64,000 bases of DNA from DATHSY01 sp046729855 (GTDB taxonomy: Bacteria > Actinomycetota > UBA4738 > HRBIN12): positions 1-64,000 of the forward strand of contig JBKPHM010000022.1 of NCBI GenBank assembly GCA_046729855.1, written 5' to 3'. The position numbers were made by a program, and so were the translations under genes. Positions 43,559-56,429 of this stretch are shown here, one piece after another (the stretch's first letter is position 1; each line of letters opens with the position of its first letter). The notes under the pieces were generated by a model, which ran no database searches, was not told where the DNA came from, and was given only the letters and a program-made list of their open reading frames with translations.

Positions 43559-45372
43559 GCGGTCTCGTCCAACACGTACAACGCGAACGCGCCGGCCCGG
43601 ACCTTGGCGACGACCGCTCCGCCGGCGAGGTCCTCGGGGGAGCGTTCGCCCGGACCGCCCCACCGTCCCTCCGAGGAGTCGAGTACGCGGGTCCACCGGC
43701 CTCGGGGGATCGTCGCCTCGATCTCGGCGGCGTCGTCGGCCAGGTCGAACAGCGCGACCGCGTGTCGTCCGGCGTGCCAGCGGCGCAGCACGAGGGTCCG
43801 AGCCTCCTCGTCGCAGGTCACGTCCAGATCTTCTCGCGATCCGGCGAGGGCCGGCTCGTCGCGGCGGAGCCGGAGCAGCTCTCGGTACAGGCCGCGGATC
43901 CCGCGGCCGGCCGGCCGTTCGCGCTGCGAGCGGTCGAGCTTCGACCGCGCGAAGGTCTCCTGCGCGTGCGGATCGGGAGGCTCGACGAACGACGCGAAGT
44001 GCCTGAACTCCTCGGCCCGGCCCACGCGGACCGCTTCGATCAGGCTCGGGTCCGAGTGGGACACGAAGTACAGGAACGGGTTCGTCTCCCCGTACTCCTC
44101 GCCCATGAACAGCAGCGGCGGGTACGGCGAGAGCAGCACCAGCCCGGCCGCGAGCTTCGCGCGTTCGACCCCCGCGAGAGAGATCAGGCGCTCGCCCTTC
44201 GCGCGGTTGCCGACCTGGTCGTGGTTCTGCGCGAACACGACGAACCGCTCGGCCGGCACGTGATGGACATGATCCCCGCGCAGGGCGGCGGCGACGTCGA
44301 CGACGCGCCCGTGGCCGGCGTAGTAGCCGTCTCGCTCGCCCGTCAGCAGGGCGTGAATCGAGTGGTGCAGCTCATCGTCCCACCGGGCGTGCACCCCCAG
44401 CCCGCCCTCGTCCCGCGGGCGAACCAGCCGGGCGTCGCGGGCCGGACTCTCCGCGACCAGATAGAGGCGGCGGCCCGTACGATGAGCGAGGTCGTCGGTC
44501 GCGTCTGCCAGCAGCCCCAGCAGCGGCCGTGCCGCCGTGTCGACGATCGCGTGCACCGCGTCCAGCCGGAGCGCGTCGACGTGGAACTCGACGAACCAGC
44601 GGAGCGCGTTTTCGCCGACGAACCGGCGGACCTCGTCCGCGCGTTGCCCATCGAGGTTCAACGCGTCGCCCCAAGGCGTGGAGTGCCCAGGCGAGAGGTA
44701 CGGGCCGAACCGCGGCAGGACGTTGCCCTCGGGCCCGAGGTGGTTGAAGACGACGTCGAGCACGACCGCGAGTCCACGCCCGTGGCACGCGTCGACGAAC
44801 CGCTGGAACGCCTCGGGGCCGCCGTAGGTGTCCTGGACGGCGAACGGGAACACGCCGTCGTAGCCCCAGTTGTTCGCGCCGGAATACTGGGCGATCGGCA
44901 TCACCTCCACGGCCGTCACGCCAAGCTCGACCAGATCGTCGAGGCGCCGGGTGGCGGCATCGAGCGTCCCGTCGTCGGTGAACGTCCCGACGTGCAGCTC
45001 GTAGCTGACATACCGCCCGAGCTCGAGCCCCGTCCAGGCGTCGTCGGTCCACGCGAACGCGTCCGCGTCGAACACGGCCGACGGCCCGTGGACGCCGTCG
45101 GGCTGCCAGCGCGAGGCCGGGTCGGGGGCGTCGCCGTCGGCCAACCGATACACGTAGCGCGTGCCGGGATCGGCCTCCGTAACGGCGATGTGATAGCCGC
45201 ACGCGATCGGCTGCATCTCGACCACGCGCTCGACGTCACCGCCCCCGAGGACGAGCGCCACGCGTTCGGACGACGGAGCCCAGACCTCGAACCTGCACCG
45301 TCCCCCTGCCTGCGGAACGGCTCCGAGCATCGCGCCCGGCGTCAGCCGGACCTCATCCATCGACTCAACCAT
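43555..45372 (-). CDS. treZ: Malto-oligosyltrehalose trehalohydrolase
   Basis: A 605-residue GH13 enzyme that releases trehalose from maltooligosyl-trehalose. It has an N-terminal beta-domain (CRFEVWAPSSERVALVLGG), then the catalytic motifs VVLDVVFNHLGPEGN, ALRLDAVHAIVD (nucleophile Asp), VAESPARD (acid Glu) and VVFAQNHDQVGNR, which is typical of TreZ. The ATG at 45372 overlaps glgB by 8 bases; ATG at 45360 is an alternative. Its usual partner TreY, which makes the substrate, is not in the window. Confidence 0.94.
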   Translation of the reverse strand: MVESMDEVRLTPGAMLGAVPQAGGRCRFEVWAPSSERVALVLGGGDVERVVEMQPIACGYHIAVTEADPGTRYVYRLADGDAPDPASRWQPDGVHGPSAVFDADAFAWTDDAWTGLELGRYVSYELHVGTFTDDGTLDAATRRLDDLVELGVTAVEVMPIAQYSGANNWGYDGVFPFAVQDTYGGPEAFQRFVDACHGRGLAVVLDVVFNHLGPEGNVLPRFGPYLSPGHSTPWGDALNLDGQRADEVRRFVGENALRWFVEFHVDALRLDAVHAIVDTAARPLLGLLADATDDLAHRTGRRLYLVAESPARDARLVRPRDEGGLGVHARWDDELHHSIHALLTGERDGYYAGHGRVVDVAAALRGDHVHHVPAERFVVFAQNHDQVGNRAKGERLISLAGVERAKLAAGLVLLSPYPPLLFMGEEYGETNPFLYFVSHSDPSLIEAVRVGRAEEFRHFASFVEPPDPHAQETFARSKLDRSQRERPAGRGIRGLYRELLRLRRDEPALAGSREDLDVTCDEEARTLVLRRWHAGRHAVALFDLADDAAEIEATIPRGRWTRVLDSSEGRWGGPGERSPEDLAGGAVVAKVRAGAFALYVLDETA

Positions 45373-47266
45373 CCGGAACCAGGAACGCACACGCGAGCGG
45401 CGGCAGCCGCAGCTCGAGGGCGAACGGCCGCCCGTGGGCTCCCGGCCGGCCGGCGACGGGTCCCCCGCCGTCGCTCACGACGCCGCTGCCCCCGTAGATT
45501 TCGGCGTCCGAGTTCAGGATCTCGCGCCACGGCCCCGGGAACGGGACCCCGACGCGGAACGGCTCCCGGACGGTCGGCGTGAAGTTCGCGACGAATAGCA
45601 CGACGTCGCGTTCGCCGACACCACGACGCAGGAACATCAGGACGCTCTGGGCGCGGTCGCCGCCCTCCACCCATTCGAACCCGTGCGGGTCCACGTCGAA
45701 GACGTGCATCGCCTGGTAGTCGCGGTACACACGATTCAGGTCGGTCACCCAACGGCGGACGCCCTCGTGCTCCCGGTAGCGCAGCAGGCCCCAGTCGACC
45801 GAGCCGTCGTGGTCCCACTCCCACGGCTGGCCGATCTCGCCGCCCATGAACAGCAGCTTCTTGCCGCTCTGTGTGAACTGGTAGCCCAGGAGGAGCCGCA
45901 AGTTCGCGAGCTGCTGCCACCGGTCGCCCGGCATCTTGCCGAGCAGCGAGCCCTTCCCGTGGACGACCTCGTCGTGCGACAGCGGCAGCACGAAGTTCTC
46001 GTGCCACGCGTAGACCTGCCGGAACGACAGCTCGTCATGGTGGTACGAGCGGTGGATCGGCTCGCGCCGGATGTACTGGAGGGTGTCGTGCATCCACCCC
46101 ATGTCCCACTTGAGACCGAACCCGAGCCCCCCGACGTCGGTCGGCCGAGACACCATCGGCCACGCCGTCGACTCCTCGGCCATCGTCTGGATGTCTGGGA
46201 ACGCGCCATACAGGCTGGCGTTCAGCTGACGAAGGAACGAGATCGCCTCCAGGTTCTCGCGCCCCCCGAACTCGTTCGGCAACCAGTCGCCTTCGCGGCG
46301 CGAGTAGTCGAGGTACAACATCGATGCCACCGCGTCGACACGCAGCCCGTCGGCGTGGTACGCGTCGAGCCAGAACGTGGCGCTCGAGAGAAGGAAGCTG
46401 CGGACCTCGAGACGGCCGTAGTTGAAGATCAACGTGTGCCAGTCGGGGTGGAACCCTCGGCGCCGGTCCGCGTGCTCGAACAGGTGCGTCCCGTCGAAGT
46501 ACGCGAGCCCATGCTCGTCGTTCGGGAAGTGCGACGGCACCCAGTCGAGGATCACGCCGATCTCGGCATGGTGGAGCGCGTCGATCAACCGCATCAGCGC
46601 CTGCGGCTCTCCGAACCGCGACGTCGGGCAGAAGTAGCCCGTCGTCTGGTAGCCCCAGGAGCCGTAGAACGGGTGCTCCATCACAGGCAGGAACTCCACG
46701 TGCGTGAAGCCCATCGACGTGACGTGGTCGATCAGCCGAGGCGCCAGCTCGTCGTACGTGAGCCATCGGCCGTCGTCGCCCCGCATCCATGAGCCAAGGT
46801 GCAGCTCGTACACCGACATGGGTGCGTCGAGCGCATTGCGGCCGTGCCGTGACGACATCCACTCACGATCGCCCCACTCGTGATCGAGCGTCCACACGAC
46901 GGATCCGGTCCGCGGCGGGACCTCGCTGCGCACCGCGAAGGGGTCTGCCTTGTCGACCGCGTAACCGCCGAACCGCGACCGCACGTGGAACTTGTAGATC
47001 GACCCCGGGCGGGCCTTCGGCACGACGCCCGCCCAGATCCCGGAGGTGGCGACCGGCTCGAGCGGGTGCGCGCCACGGTCCCAGCCGTTGAAGTCGCCGA
47101 TCACCGAGACGAACTCGGCGTTTGGCGCCCACACGGCAAACGCGGTGCCGTCGTCCGTCGGGTGCGCGCCGAGCTTCTCCCACAGGCGGGTGTGCGTGCC
47201 CTCGTTGAACAGGTAGAGGTCGTCGGCGGAGAGGTCGTGCGGGCGGGCGATCCTCGCGGCGCTCAC
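45365..47266 (-). CDS. glgB: 1,4-alpha-glucan branching enzyme
   Basis: A 633-residue GH13 enzyme that makes the alpha-1,6 branches of glycogen-like glucan. It has a CBM48 N-domain (FAVWAPNAEFVSVIGDFNGW), the family motif WGYQTTGYFCPTSRFG, the nucleophile Asp311 in GLRVDAVASMLYLD and the acid Glu364 in MAEES, plus LPLSHDEVVHGKGSL. The N1 domain of longer branching enzymes is absent. The GTG at 47266 overlaps the malQ stop as GTGA. In the GlgE pathway it branches the linear chains built from maltose 1-phosphate. Confidence 0.97.
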   Translation of the reverse strand: MSAARIARPHDLSADDLYLFNEGTHTRLWEKLGAHPTDDGTAFAVWAPNAEFVSVIGDFNGWDRGAHPLEPVATSGIWAGVVPKARPGSIYKFHVRSRFGGYAVDKADPFAVRSEVPPRTGSVVWTLDHEWGDREWMSSRHGRNALDAPMSVYELHLGSWMRGDDGRWLTYDELAPRLIDHVTSMGFTHVEFLPVMEHPFYGSWGYQTTGYFCPTSRFGEPQALMRLIDALHHAEIGVILDWVPSHFPNDEHGLAYFDGTHLFEHADRRRGFHPDWHTLIFNYGRLEVRSFLLSSATFWLDAYHADGLRVDAVASMLYLDYSRREGDWLPNEFGGRENLEAISFLRQLNASLYGAFPDIQTMAEESTAWPMVSRPTDVGGLGFGLKWDMGWMHDTLQYIRREPIHRSYHHDELSFRQVYAWHENFVLPLSHDEVVHGKGSLLGKMPGDRWQQLANLRLLLGYQFTQSGKKLLFMGGEIGQPWEWDHDGSVDWGLLRYREHEGVRRWVTDLNRVYRDYQAMHVFDVDPHGFEWVEGGDRAQSVLMFLRRGVGERDVVLFVANFTPTVREPFRVGVPFPGPWREILNSDAEIYGGSGVVSDGGGPVAGRPGAHGRPFALELRLPPLACAFLVPDG

Positions 47267-49293
47267 GCGACCCCCCACGAGCGGTCGGCGAGCTCACCCA
47301 ACGCGGCCAGGACGTCGTCCCGCTCCACGAGCTCCTCGAGCGTGTACCGGAACCGCCCACGCCAGTTCGGGACCTCGCCTGCGGTGCCCGGGATGTTCTG
47401 CGGCCGCTCCTCCAGCCACAGGTCCTCCAGGCTCGACAAGACGATCGCGGCCTGGCTCTGCGCGAGGAACCGCAGGCACGCGCGCAGCGCGGACTCGGGG
47501 TCGTCCTCGCCATGCTGGAGGGCGCCGCGACGACGGAGCGCGCCCAGGAGCGTCCTGCGGATCGCCTGCCGATCCCGCCTGCGCCGCGCGGCCTCGGCGT
47601 CGTCCACGATCCCGAGCCTGCGGTACAAGTCGACGTCGGACCCGCTCCAGAAGGCCGCCCAGGGCGGCATGTCGTGCGTGCCGAGCGAGGCGACCGAGCC
47701 GGCCGGCGGCTCGCGCAGGCCGGGCGGCGCGCGGGTCGACACCTCGAACGGGACGACGTAGCTGGTGTGGACGCCGTGGGCGCGCATCGCCTTCCTCACG
47801 TACCCAGGTACCGTCCCGAGGTCCTCCCCGACCACGATCGCCGCGGCGCGGTGAGCCTCGATCGACAGCATCGCGTACCACTCTTCGGCGTGGTAGCGCA
47901 CGTAGACGCCGTCGCCCGGCGCGGCCCCGTGCGGGACCCAATACAGCCGGTGCAGGCCCATCACGTGGTCGATCCGGATCGCGGACGCGTACCGCGCCAG
48001 CGTGCCGATGCAAGCCCGCGGGTACGCGTACCCGTCCTCGCGGATCCGGTCCGGATGCAGCGGCGGGAACCCCCAGTCCTGCCCCGTCGGGAAGAACGCG
48101 TCGGGCGGGGCACCGGCGGAGGCCTGGCTGGCGAACAGCCGGCGCTCGCGCCACACGTCGTAGCTGCCGCCGTCCACACCGAGCGGCAGGTCCAGCAGGA
48201 GGCGGCGACCACCCGACCTCATCTCGTCGAGCTGCATCGCGGCGAGCCACTGCACGTAAAGGTGGTACCGCCCCCGGGGATCGTCCATGGGATCGCCGGC
48301 GAGCGACCCGTCGCGTTCGAGGGCCGGCCAGTCGGGCCACGACGTCCGACGTCGCTCGTGCTCGGCGCGGAACCGCGCGTAGTCGCGGACGCGGGGGTCA
48401 CCTGCGACGAAGGCGTCGAACTCGCGAGGCGGCGCGCCCGCGAAGAACGTCTCGGCGAGCGGTTCGAGGATGCTGCGCTTCGCGGCCATCACGCCGCGGT
48501 GGTCGAGGAGGTCGAGCTCGTGCAGCCGCCGGAGCTCGCCCCGGAACCCGTCGTCGTCGAGCAGCCGACGAGCTTCGTCCGAGCGCGCGAGCTCGGGCGC
48601 GGCCTCCACGTCGACGTGCAGCTCGTTCCAGAACAGCCGGCTCGCCGGCGAGTAGGGGCTCGGCTCGAACGGCTGGTCCAGGAACGCCGCGAGCAACGGG
48701 AGGGTCGCGACCACCTCGCCGCCACGGTTCCGAACGAACGCGCCGAGCCGCCCGAGGTCACCGAACGTTCCGACGCCCCAGTCGCCCGCGCTGCGGATCG
48801 CGTAGGCCGGCGCGAAGACCCCCCACCGCGGCCCCGGGAGCGCGGGCGCCCGGCGCGGCGCCGACATCACCAGGGACTTCAGACGAGCGCCGCCGGTGTC
48901 CACGTGCAGTGTGTGGTAACCGGGCTCGAGCGGTCCGCCCGGCACCCAGACGGCGACGCGTCCGCCGGCGTCCGGCTGCCCCGGCTCGAACGTCAGCCAC
49001 CCCGACGGCTCGAGGTCCTCGGGCGCGATCCCGACCCGCAGCCGCCCGCTGTCCGTTCGCACGGCGACGGGCGGGACCCGGCCGTTCCACGCGACCAAGA
49101 CGGGATCGATGGGATATGCCTCCAGCTCCGCTCGGCGCGCGCGCAGCGCCTCGGCGGCGTCCCGCGGCCCGCTCAGCGGCGCTCCCACGGCGTGGAGCCC
49201 GCGCACGAGCGAGCCGACCGACGCGACCACCCGATGGCCGGTCGCGCTCGTGTAGCTCGGCTGGATCCCGTACAGCCGCGCCAGCGCGCGCAC
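47263..49293 (-). CDS. malQ: 4-alpha-glucanotransferase
   Basis: A 676-residue GH77 enzyme (amylomaltase) that moves glucan segments between chains. The N-terminal accessory region has GVFAPAYAIRSAGDWGVGTF. Catalytic motifs are LLLDLPLGVDGGSYDVW, IRIDHVMGLHRLYWVP (nucleophile Asp), VVGEDLGTVPGYVR (acid Glu) and ASLGTHDMPPWA. I use GTG at 49293; a CTG at 49323 in the same frame would overlap the treS-maltokinase stop as CTGA, matching the overlap style of this operon, and cannot be excluded. A much longer ORF upstream is a shadow. Confidence 0.94.
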   Translation of the reverse strand: MRALARLYGIQPSYTSATGHRVVASVGSLVRGLHAVGAPLSGPRDAAEALRARRAELEAYPIDPVLVAWNGRVPPVAVRTDSGRLRVGIAPEDLEPSGWLTFEPGQPDAGGRVAVWVPGGPLEPGYHTLHVDTGGARLKSLVMSAPRRAPALPGPRWGVFAPAYAIRSAGDWGVGTFGDLGRLGAFVRNRGGEVVATLPLLAAFLDQPFEPSPYSPASRLFWNELHVDVEAAPELARSDEARRLLDDDGFRGELRRLHELDLLDHRGVMAAKRSILEPLAETFFAGAPPREFDAFVAGDPRVRDYARFRAEHERRRTSWPDWPALERDGSLAGDPMDDPRGRYHLYVQWLAAMQLDEMRSGGRRLLLDLPLGVDGGSYDVWRERRLFASQASAGAPPDAFFPTGQDWGFPPLHPDRIREDGYAYPRACIGTLARYASAIRIDHVMGLHRLYWVPHGAAPGDGVYVRYHAEEWYAMLSIEAHRAAAIVVGEDLGTVPGYVRKAMRAHGVHTSYVVPFEVSTRAPPGLREPPAGSVASLGTHDMPPWAAFWSGSDVDLYRRLGIVDDAEAARRRRDRQAIRRTLLGALRRRGALQHGEDDPESALRACLRFLAQSQAAIVLSSLEDLWLEERPQNIPGTAGEVPNWRGRFRYTLEELVERDDVLAALGELADRSWGVA

Positions 49294-49319
49294 GTCCAGG
49301 GACGAGGACCCCGTGCGGC

Positions 49320-52654
<3,335 letters not shown>

Positions 52655-52658
<4 letters not shown>

Positions 52659-54625
52659 GCTGGCTCCCCCACCGCCGCCTCGATCCGCAGGATGTGTCCG
52701 GGCTGCCGTTCGGGACGCAACTCGACGTAGTTTCGCGGGCCCGACCAAGGATAGGCGGCACCCGTCAGCAGGTCGCGAGCCACGAAGGGCGCGTCCCACG
52801 CCAGGCCCAGCTCGGGCATCCGCAGGTCCGTGAACCCGCTCTGCGGGTACACCGGGTCGAGGTTCACGACGGTCAGGACGACGTTCGCGCCATCGAGCGA
52901 GCGCTTGCTGTACGCGATCAGGTTCGGGTTGCCCACGGCGTGAAACGACAGCAGTCGGTCCTGCTGGAGCGCGGGCTCGTCGTGCCGGATCCGGTTCACG
53001 CGGGAGATCAGCTCACGCATGCCCGAGCCGCCGCCCGGGTCGCGCCAGCGGATCTCGTACTTCTCGCTGTGCAGGTACTCCTCGGAGCCGGCCTCGCGCG
53101 CCACATACTCCATGTGCTCGAATGCCGGCCCGTAGATCCCGTAGTTGGCGCCGAGCGTCGCCGCCAGCAGGAACCGCAGACGAAACGCGGGCGGACCGCC
53201 CGTTTGGAGGGTGGCCGTCAGGATGTCCGGGGTGTTCGGCCACAGGTTCGGCCGGAAGAACTCGACGACCGGCGGGCGGGTGAGCTCCTCGAAGTAGTCG
53301 GTGAACTCCTGCTGGCCGGTGCGCCACGCGAAGTACGTGTACGACTGGTCGAAGCCGAGCTTGGCCAGCCTGTACATCACCTTCGGGCGCGTGAACGCCT
53401 CGGACAGGAAGATCACGTCGGGGTGGTCGCGCTCCACCTCTCCGAGGAACCACTCCCAGAACGCGAACGGCTTGGTATGCGGGTTGTCGACCCGAAAGAT
53501 CCGGACCCCGTGGTCGATCCAGAACAGGACGACGTCGAGGAGCGCCTGCCAGAGCTCCTTCCAGTCGTTCGTCTCGAAGTCGATCGGATAGATGTCCTCG
53601 TACTTCTTGGGCGGGTTCTCCGCATAGCGGATCGAGCCGTCGGGACGGTGGCGGAACCATTCCGGATGCTCGCGCACCCACGGGTGGTCCGGTGAGCATT
53701 GGAACGCGAGGTCGAGCGCGAGCTCCATCTCGACGTCGGCGAGCGTCTTGACGAGCATGTGGATGTCTTCCATCGTGCCGAGGTCCGGATGCACGGCGGT
53801 GTGCCCGCCCTCCTCGGATCCGATCGCCCAAGGCACGCCGGGGTCTCCGGGCCCGGCGGCGACGGCGTTGTTCGCGCCCTTGCGCTTGGTGTGGCCGATC
53901 GGGTGGATCGGGGGCAGGTACAGCACGTCGAACCCTCGCTCCGCGAGCTGCGGGACCAGGTCGGCGACGTCGCGGAGGGTCCCGTGCGAACCGGGCACCG
54001 GCGAGACCGACCTCGGGAACAGTTCGTACCAGGCGCCAAACCGCGCGCGCTCGCGGTCGACCGAGATCGGGTACTCGGGCGAGCTCGCGGCGCCGCGCCG
54101 GCGGTCGGGGTAGCGCGACATCAGCGCGGCCAGCTCCTCTGATGTCGCGAGCTCCGCATACTCGGTGGGCGACGGCTTCCTGAGGCGACCCGCCCACGTC
54201 CGGAGCCGCTCGGCGTCGCCGGCCGCCGCACGGCGCGCCGCACCGCCGACGAGCGCGGCCCCGACCTGGAGCTCGGGCAACAGGTCCTGTCCGGCCGCGA
54301 GGCGCTTCAGGAGGTCGTCGCGCCAGCTTGCAAACGCGTCGACCCAGGCCACGACCTGGAACCGATACCGGCCGAGCCGTTCGACGCGGAAGTCGCTGCC
54401 CCATCGGTCGTTGTCCAGCAGGCGCATCGGGACCTCGGCCCAGTCGTCCTCGTCGACGTGGCGGTACCGGACGGCGGCGCCCAGGCGGTCGTGGCCGTCC
54501 ACCAGGACATCGGCCTCGACGGTGACGACGTCACCGACGATCCGCTTGACAGCGAACCGGCCGCCGTCCAGCTGCGGCAAGACGGCCTCGATGACGACGC
54601 GCTTCCGCCCTTCGCTCGGCCCCAT
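52655..54625 (-). CDS. glgE: Alpha-1,4-glucan:maltose-1-phosphate maltosyltransferase
   Basis: A 656-residue GH13_3 enzyme that adds maltose from maltose 1-phosphate to glucan chains. It has the four-domain layout of the family: N-terminal beta domain, helical insert, then the barrel. The nucleophile is Asp380 in IFRVDNPHTKP and the acid is Glu409 in FLSEAFTRPK. Other hallmarks are YLPPIHPIGHTKRKGANN and YGIYGPAFEH. It opens the operon glgE, treS-maltokinase, malQ, glgB, treZ, glgX. The pup and zinc-finger genes lie just upstream on the same strand. Confidence 0.97.
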
Positions 54626-54669
54626 GCTTCCCTTGTCTCACGTCCGGGGGTGCGCAGCAACAGAAGTCG

Positions 54670-54780
54670 TCACTCGGTTTGAACCGGCGCGTCCTTGTGC
54701 TCCTCGAGGTGCCTGGCCAGGCTGTCCTCGTCCTCGAACGTGGAGCCGCAGTGCGGGCAGGTGTGACGGATCGATCCCAT
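54670..54780 (-). CDS. 36-residue C2H2 zinc-finger microprotein
   Basis: A very short ORF, beginning ATG at 54780. It encodes one classical zinc finger: CPHCGSTFEDEDSLARHLEEH, with ligands Cys8, Cys11, His24 and His28 in the C-x2-C-x12-H-x3-H spacing of eukaryotic fingers, and the usual aromatic and leucine core residues (Phe15, Leu21). It lies 50 bases after pup and 44 bases before glgE on the same strand. Small C2H2 proteins occur in some Actinobacteria; a function is not known. It is too short for most gene finders. Confidence 0.72.
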   Translation of the reverse strand: MGSIRHTCPHCGSTFEDEDSLARHLEEHKDAPVQTE

Positions 54781-54830
54781 GAGCCGGTCCTACCCTCGCC
54801 CCCGAAGGGCGAACCGAGTTGACCGCCGGC

Positions 54831-55073
54831 CTACTGGCCCCCGCGCTGGACGTAGGCCGCAACGAACTCCTCCGCGTTCTCCTCGAGCACCGCGTCGATG
54901 TCGTCGAGCAGGTCGTCCAGCTCGTGCTTGAGGTCCTCGTGCGTGAGGTCCTCGTGCTTGAGGTCCTCGTGCTCTGGCGCCTGCGCCCTGGTCGCACCGG
55001 TCTCGGTCGCCCTGCGCGAGGACGCGTGGTGCTCGCGGGACCGGACCCTTTGCTCCTGGAGCCTGCGCGCCAT
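54831..55073 (-). CDS. pup: Prokaryotic ubiquitin-like protein Pup
   Basis: An 80-residue, mostly disordered protein. Its C-terminal half, DDLLDDIDAVLEENAEEF then VAAYVQRGGQ, is the coiled segment that binds the proteasomal ATPase, ending in the Gly-Gly-Gln that Dop deamidates and PafA links to target lysines. The N-terminal half is basic (MARRLQEQRVRSREHHASSRR) and carries an unusual H-E-D-L-[KT] pentapeptide run. The ATG at 55073 is the only sensible start. The usual neighbours dop, pafA, mpa and prcBA are not in the window. Confidence 0.94.
   Translation of the reverse strand: MARRLQEQRVRSREHHASSRRATETGATRAQAPEHEDLKHEDLTHEDLKHELDDLLDDIDAVLEENAEEFVAAYVQRGGQ
54924..54968. repeat. Three tandem 15-base units inside pup
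   Basis: The unit gtgcttgaggtcctc occurs three times with one mismatch (gtgcgtgaggtcctc in the middle). On the coding strand it gives the H-E-D-L-[KT] repeat of Pup and ends just before the ATPase-binding coil, so copy number could change the length of the disordered tail. Confidence 0.85.
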
Positions 55074-55148
55074 CTCACACCCTTCGTCTCTGTAGGTGTC
55101 GGTCGGTCGGGGGGTCGGTTCGATGGCCCAGGCTGACCATTCCCTCGT

Positions 55149-55472
55149 CACCCGATGCGGCGGCGGGACGCCCGGAGCAGCGCGAGGCCCGCCACCAGAC
55201 GACCGGTGAGCACGAGCAGGCGCCCGAGCTCGGAGCGGGTGAAGACGGTCGGACCGCCGGCCGCGACGACCCTGGTGAGGGCGTCGGAAAGGACGTCGGC
55301 GGCGGCGGCGACCGACGCTGGGTCGTCGGTATCTTCTATCTACACGCGACGCACGAGCGGTTCGGTGCCCGGGGCGCGAGCCTGTCGAGTAAGGAAACTC
55401 GATCGGCACTCCGACCTGTGCGTTCGCCAGCTCGCCGACCCGCCGTGACACTGCCCGGATGCTCTGGTCCAT
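55149..55472 (-). pseudogene. Possible frameshifted small gene
   Basis: From 55472 the minus strand reads MDQSIRAVSRRVGELANAQV then GVPIEFPYSTG in one frame. From about 55343 to the stop at 55149 a different frame has coding character (EDTDDPASVAAAADVLSDAL, then FTRSELGRLLVLTGRLVAGL) but no start codon. One frameshift near 55345 would join them into a protein of about 107 residues. No family is recognised. An overlapping ORF at 55336-55557 (VAELGIFEIQLIQAAAAAAE) is an alternative. Confidence 0.35.
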
Positions 55473-55756
55473 CCGGGTACGGCTCCTCCGTGGCCTGCTC
55501 CGCTGCTGCCGCTGCGGCTTGGATGAGCTGGATCTCGAAAATTCCGAGCTCCGCCACTAACCGAAGATCTTCCCCGGCGAGGCGGGCGGCGACTCCTCTT
55601 CACCACCGTCGATCGGCCGCTCCTGGCAGCGGCGGACCGGGTCTGCGCACCATGGTCGCTGACAGGTCGCGACACGGGTCGCGGCTCGATCGGACGACGC
55701 CCATGCGCACGCGGTTCGGCACTCGGTCCGGCGCCGCGCGGCATAGACTCATCACC
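55473..55756. other. Intergenic stretch upstream of the 99-residue gene
   Basis: Only short ORFs without family features occur here, apart from the possible 73-residue ORF ending at 55336. TAGACT at 55744-55749 lies 7 bases before the GTG at 55757 and may be the -10 element of a leaderless promoter. Confidence 0.3.
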
Positions 55757-56056
55757 GTGATCACCGGCTGGCGTGTGTCGTTAGGGCTTGCCCGCGACGA
55801 TGGCACGCCTCTCACCGACGAGGGGATCGACCAGCTGACCGAACGGCTGTCGAACGATCCCGTTCGGCCAGAGGTCACTCGCGGGGATACAGGAGCCGTC
55901 CTGGTCCAGATTTCGGTCGAGGCGACGGACGAGATGTCGGCCAGGTACGCGGCCGAGAGCACGCTCCGCGAGGCGGCAACCGACGTGTGGGCCGCCCTCG
56001 GGCTCCCGCCGTTCACGATCTCGTTTATCGAGATCGCGCCGGAGGCAGGCCGCTAA
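55757..56056 (+). CDS. Small protein of unknown function
   Basis: A 99-residue protein starting with GTG. It shows an alternating strand and helix pattern: VITGWRVSLGLARDDG, AVLVQISVEATDEMSARYAA, then a final FTISFIEIAPEAG strand. The layout (beta-alpha-beta with a middle long helix) resembles small ferredoxin-like folds. TAGACT upstream suggests a leaderless transcript. It is convergent with the small gene at 56077-56304. No family is recognised. Confidence 0.6.
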   Translation: MITGWRVSLGLARDDGTPLTDEGIDQLTERLSNDPVRPEVTRGDTGAVLVQISVEATDEMSARYAAESTLREAATDVWAALGLPPFTISFIEIAPEAGR

Positions 56057-56076
56057 CGTCGTTCCAGCGAGCGGTT

Positions 56077-56304
56077 CTACCCCTGTTCGGCTGGCTCCGC
56101 CTCGGGCTCGAACGGGGCAAAGTGCGTGACGTCGACGCGGGCAAGCGCGTGCGGGCCGACGACGGTGTTGGATCGCACGTACTCCGCTTCGTCGTGTGCC
56201 GTCCACATGGACGGTCGCTGGGCCGTGTAGTGCAGCATGACGGAGACGTTGAAGGGCGCCAAGGCGCGATAGGCCCCAGCTCCTTCGTCGGGGGTTTCAC
56301 TCAC
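56077..56304 (-). CDS. Small paralogous protein, copy 1
   Basis: A 75-residue protein starting with GTG. Its core, FNVSVMLHYTAQRPSMWTAH followed by DEAEYVRSNTV, is clearly related to the 58-residue protein at 59548-59724 ([31 protein letters not shown]). The shared pattern is F-x-V-[ST]-V then H-Y-T, W-T-A, D-E-A-E and V-R-S. Both end in an acidic tail with Glu-Pro and Gly. The two copies lie on either side of the zinc-ribbon/groEL pair. The family is unknown to me. Confidence 0.7.
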   Translation of the reverse strand: MSETPDEGAGAYRALAPFNVSVMLHYTAQRPSMWTAHDEAEYVRSNTVVGPHALARVDVTHFAPFEPEAEPAEQG

Positions 56305-56429
56305 GTGGGACGCTCCGGCGGGAGCTGTCGCATCGGGTCATGTCTCTGCCTCCTCGGGGTAGGGGAACCCTGGAAGGCAGGCAACGCGTTCACCCGTCTA
56401 GGGCGGCCCCACCGGCGGTGGAGTATCAA

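Noticed and set aside
43507..45582. A 691-residue plus-strand ORF and similar ones over the glucan operon
   Set aside because: They are mirror frames of treZ, glgB and their neighbours, each of which has clear catalytic motifs.
54831..55472. A 213-residue ORF including pup
   Set aside because: Only the last 80 residues match Pup; the upstream part is Arg-rich frame noise and overlaps the possible frameshifted gene.
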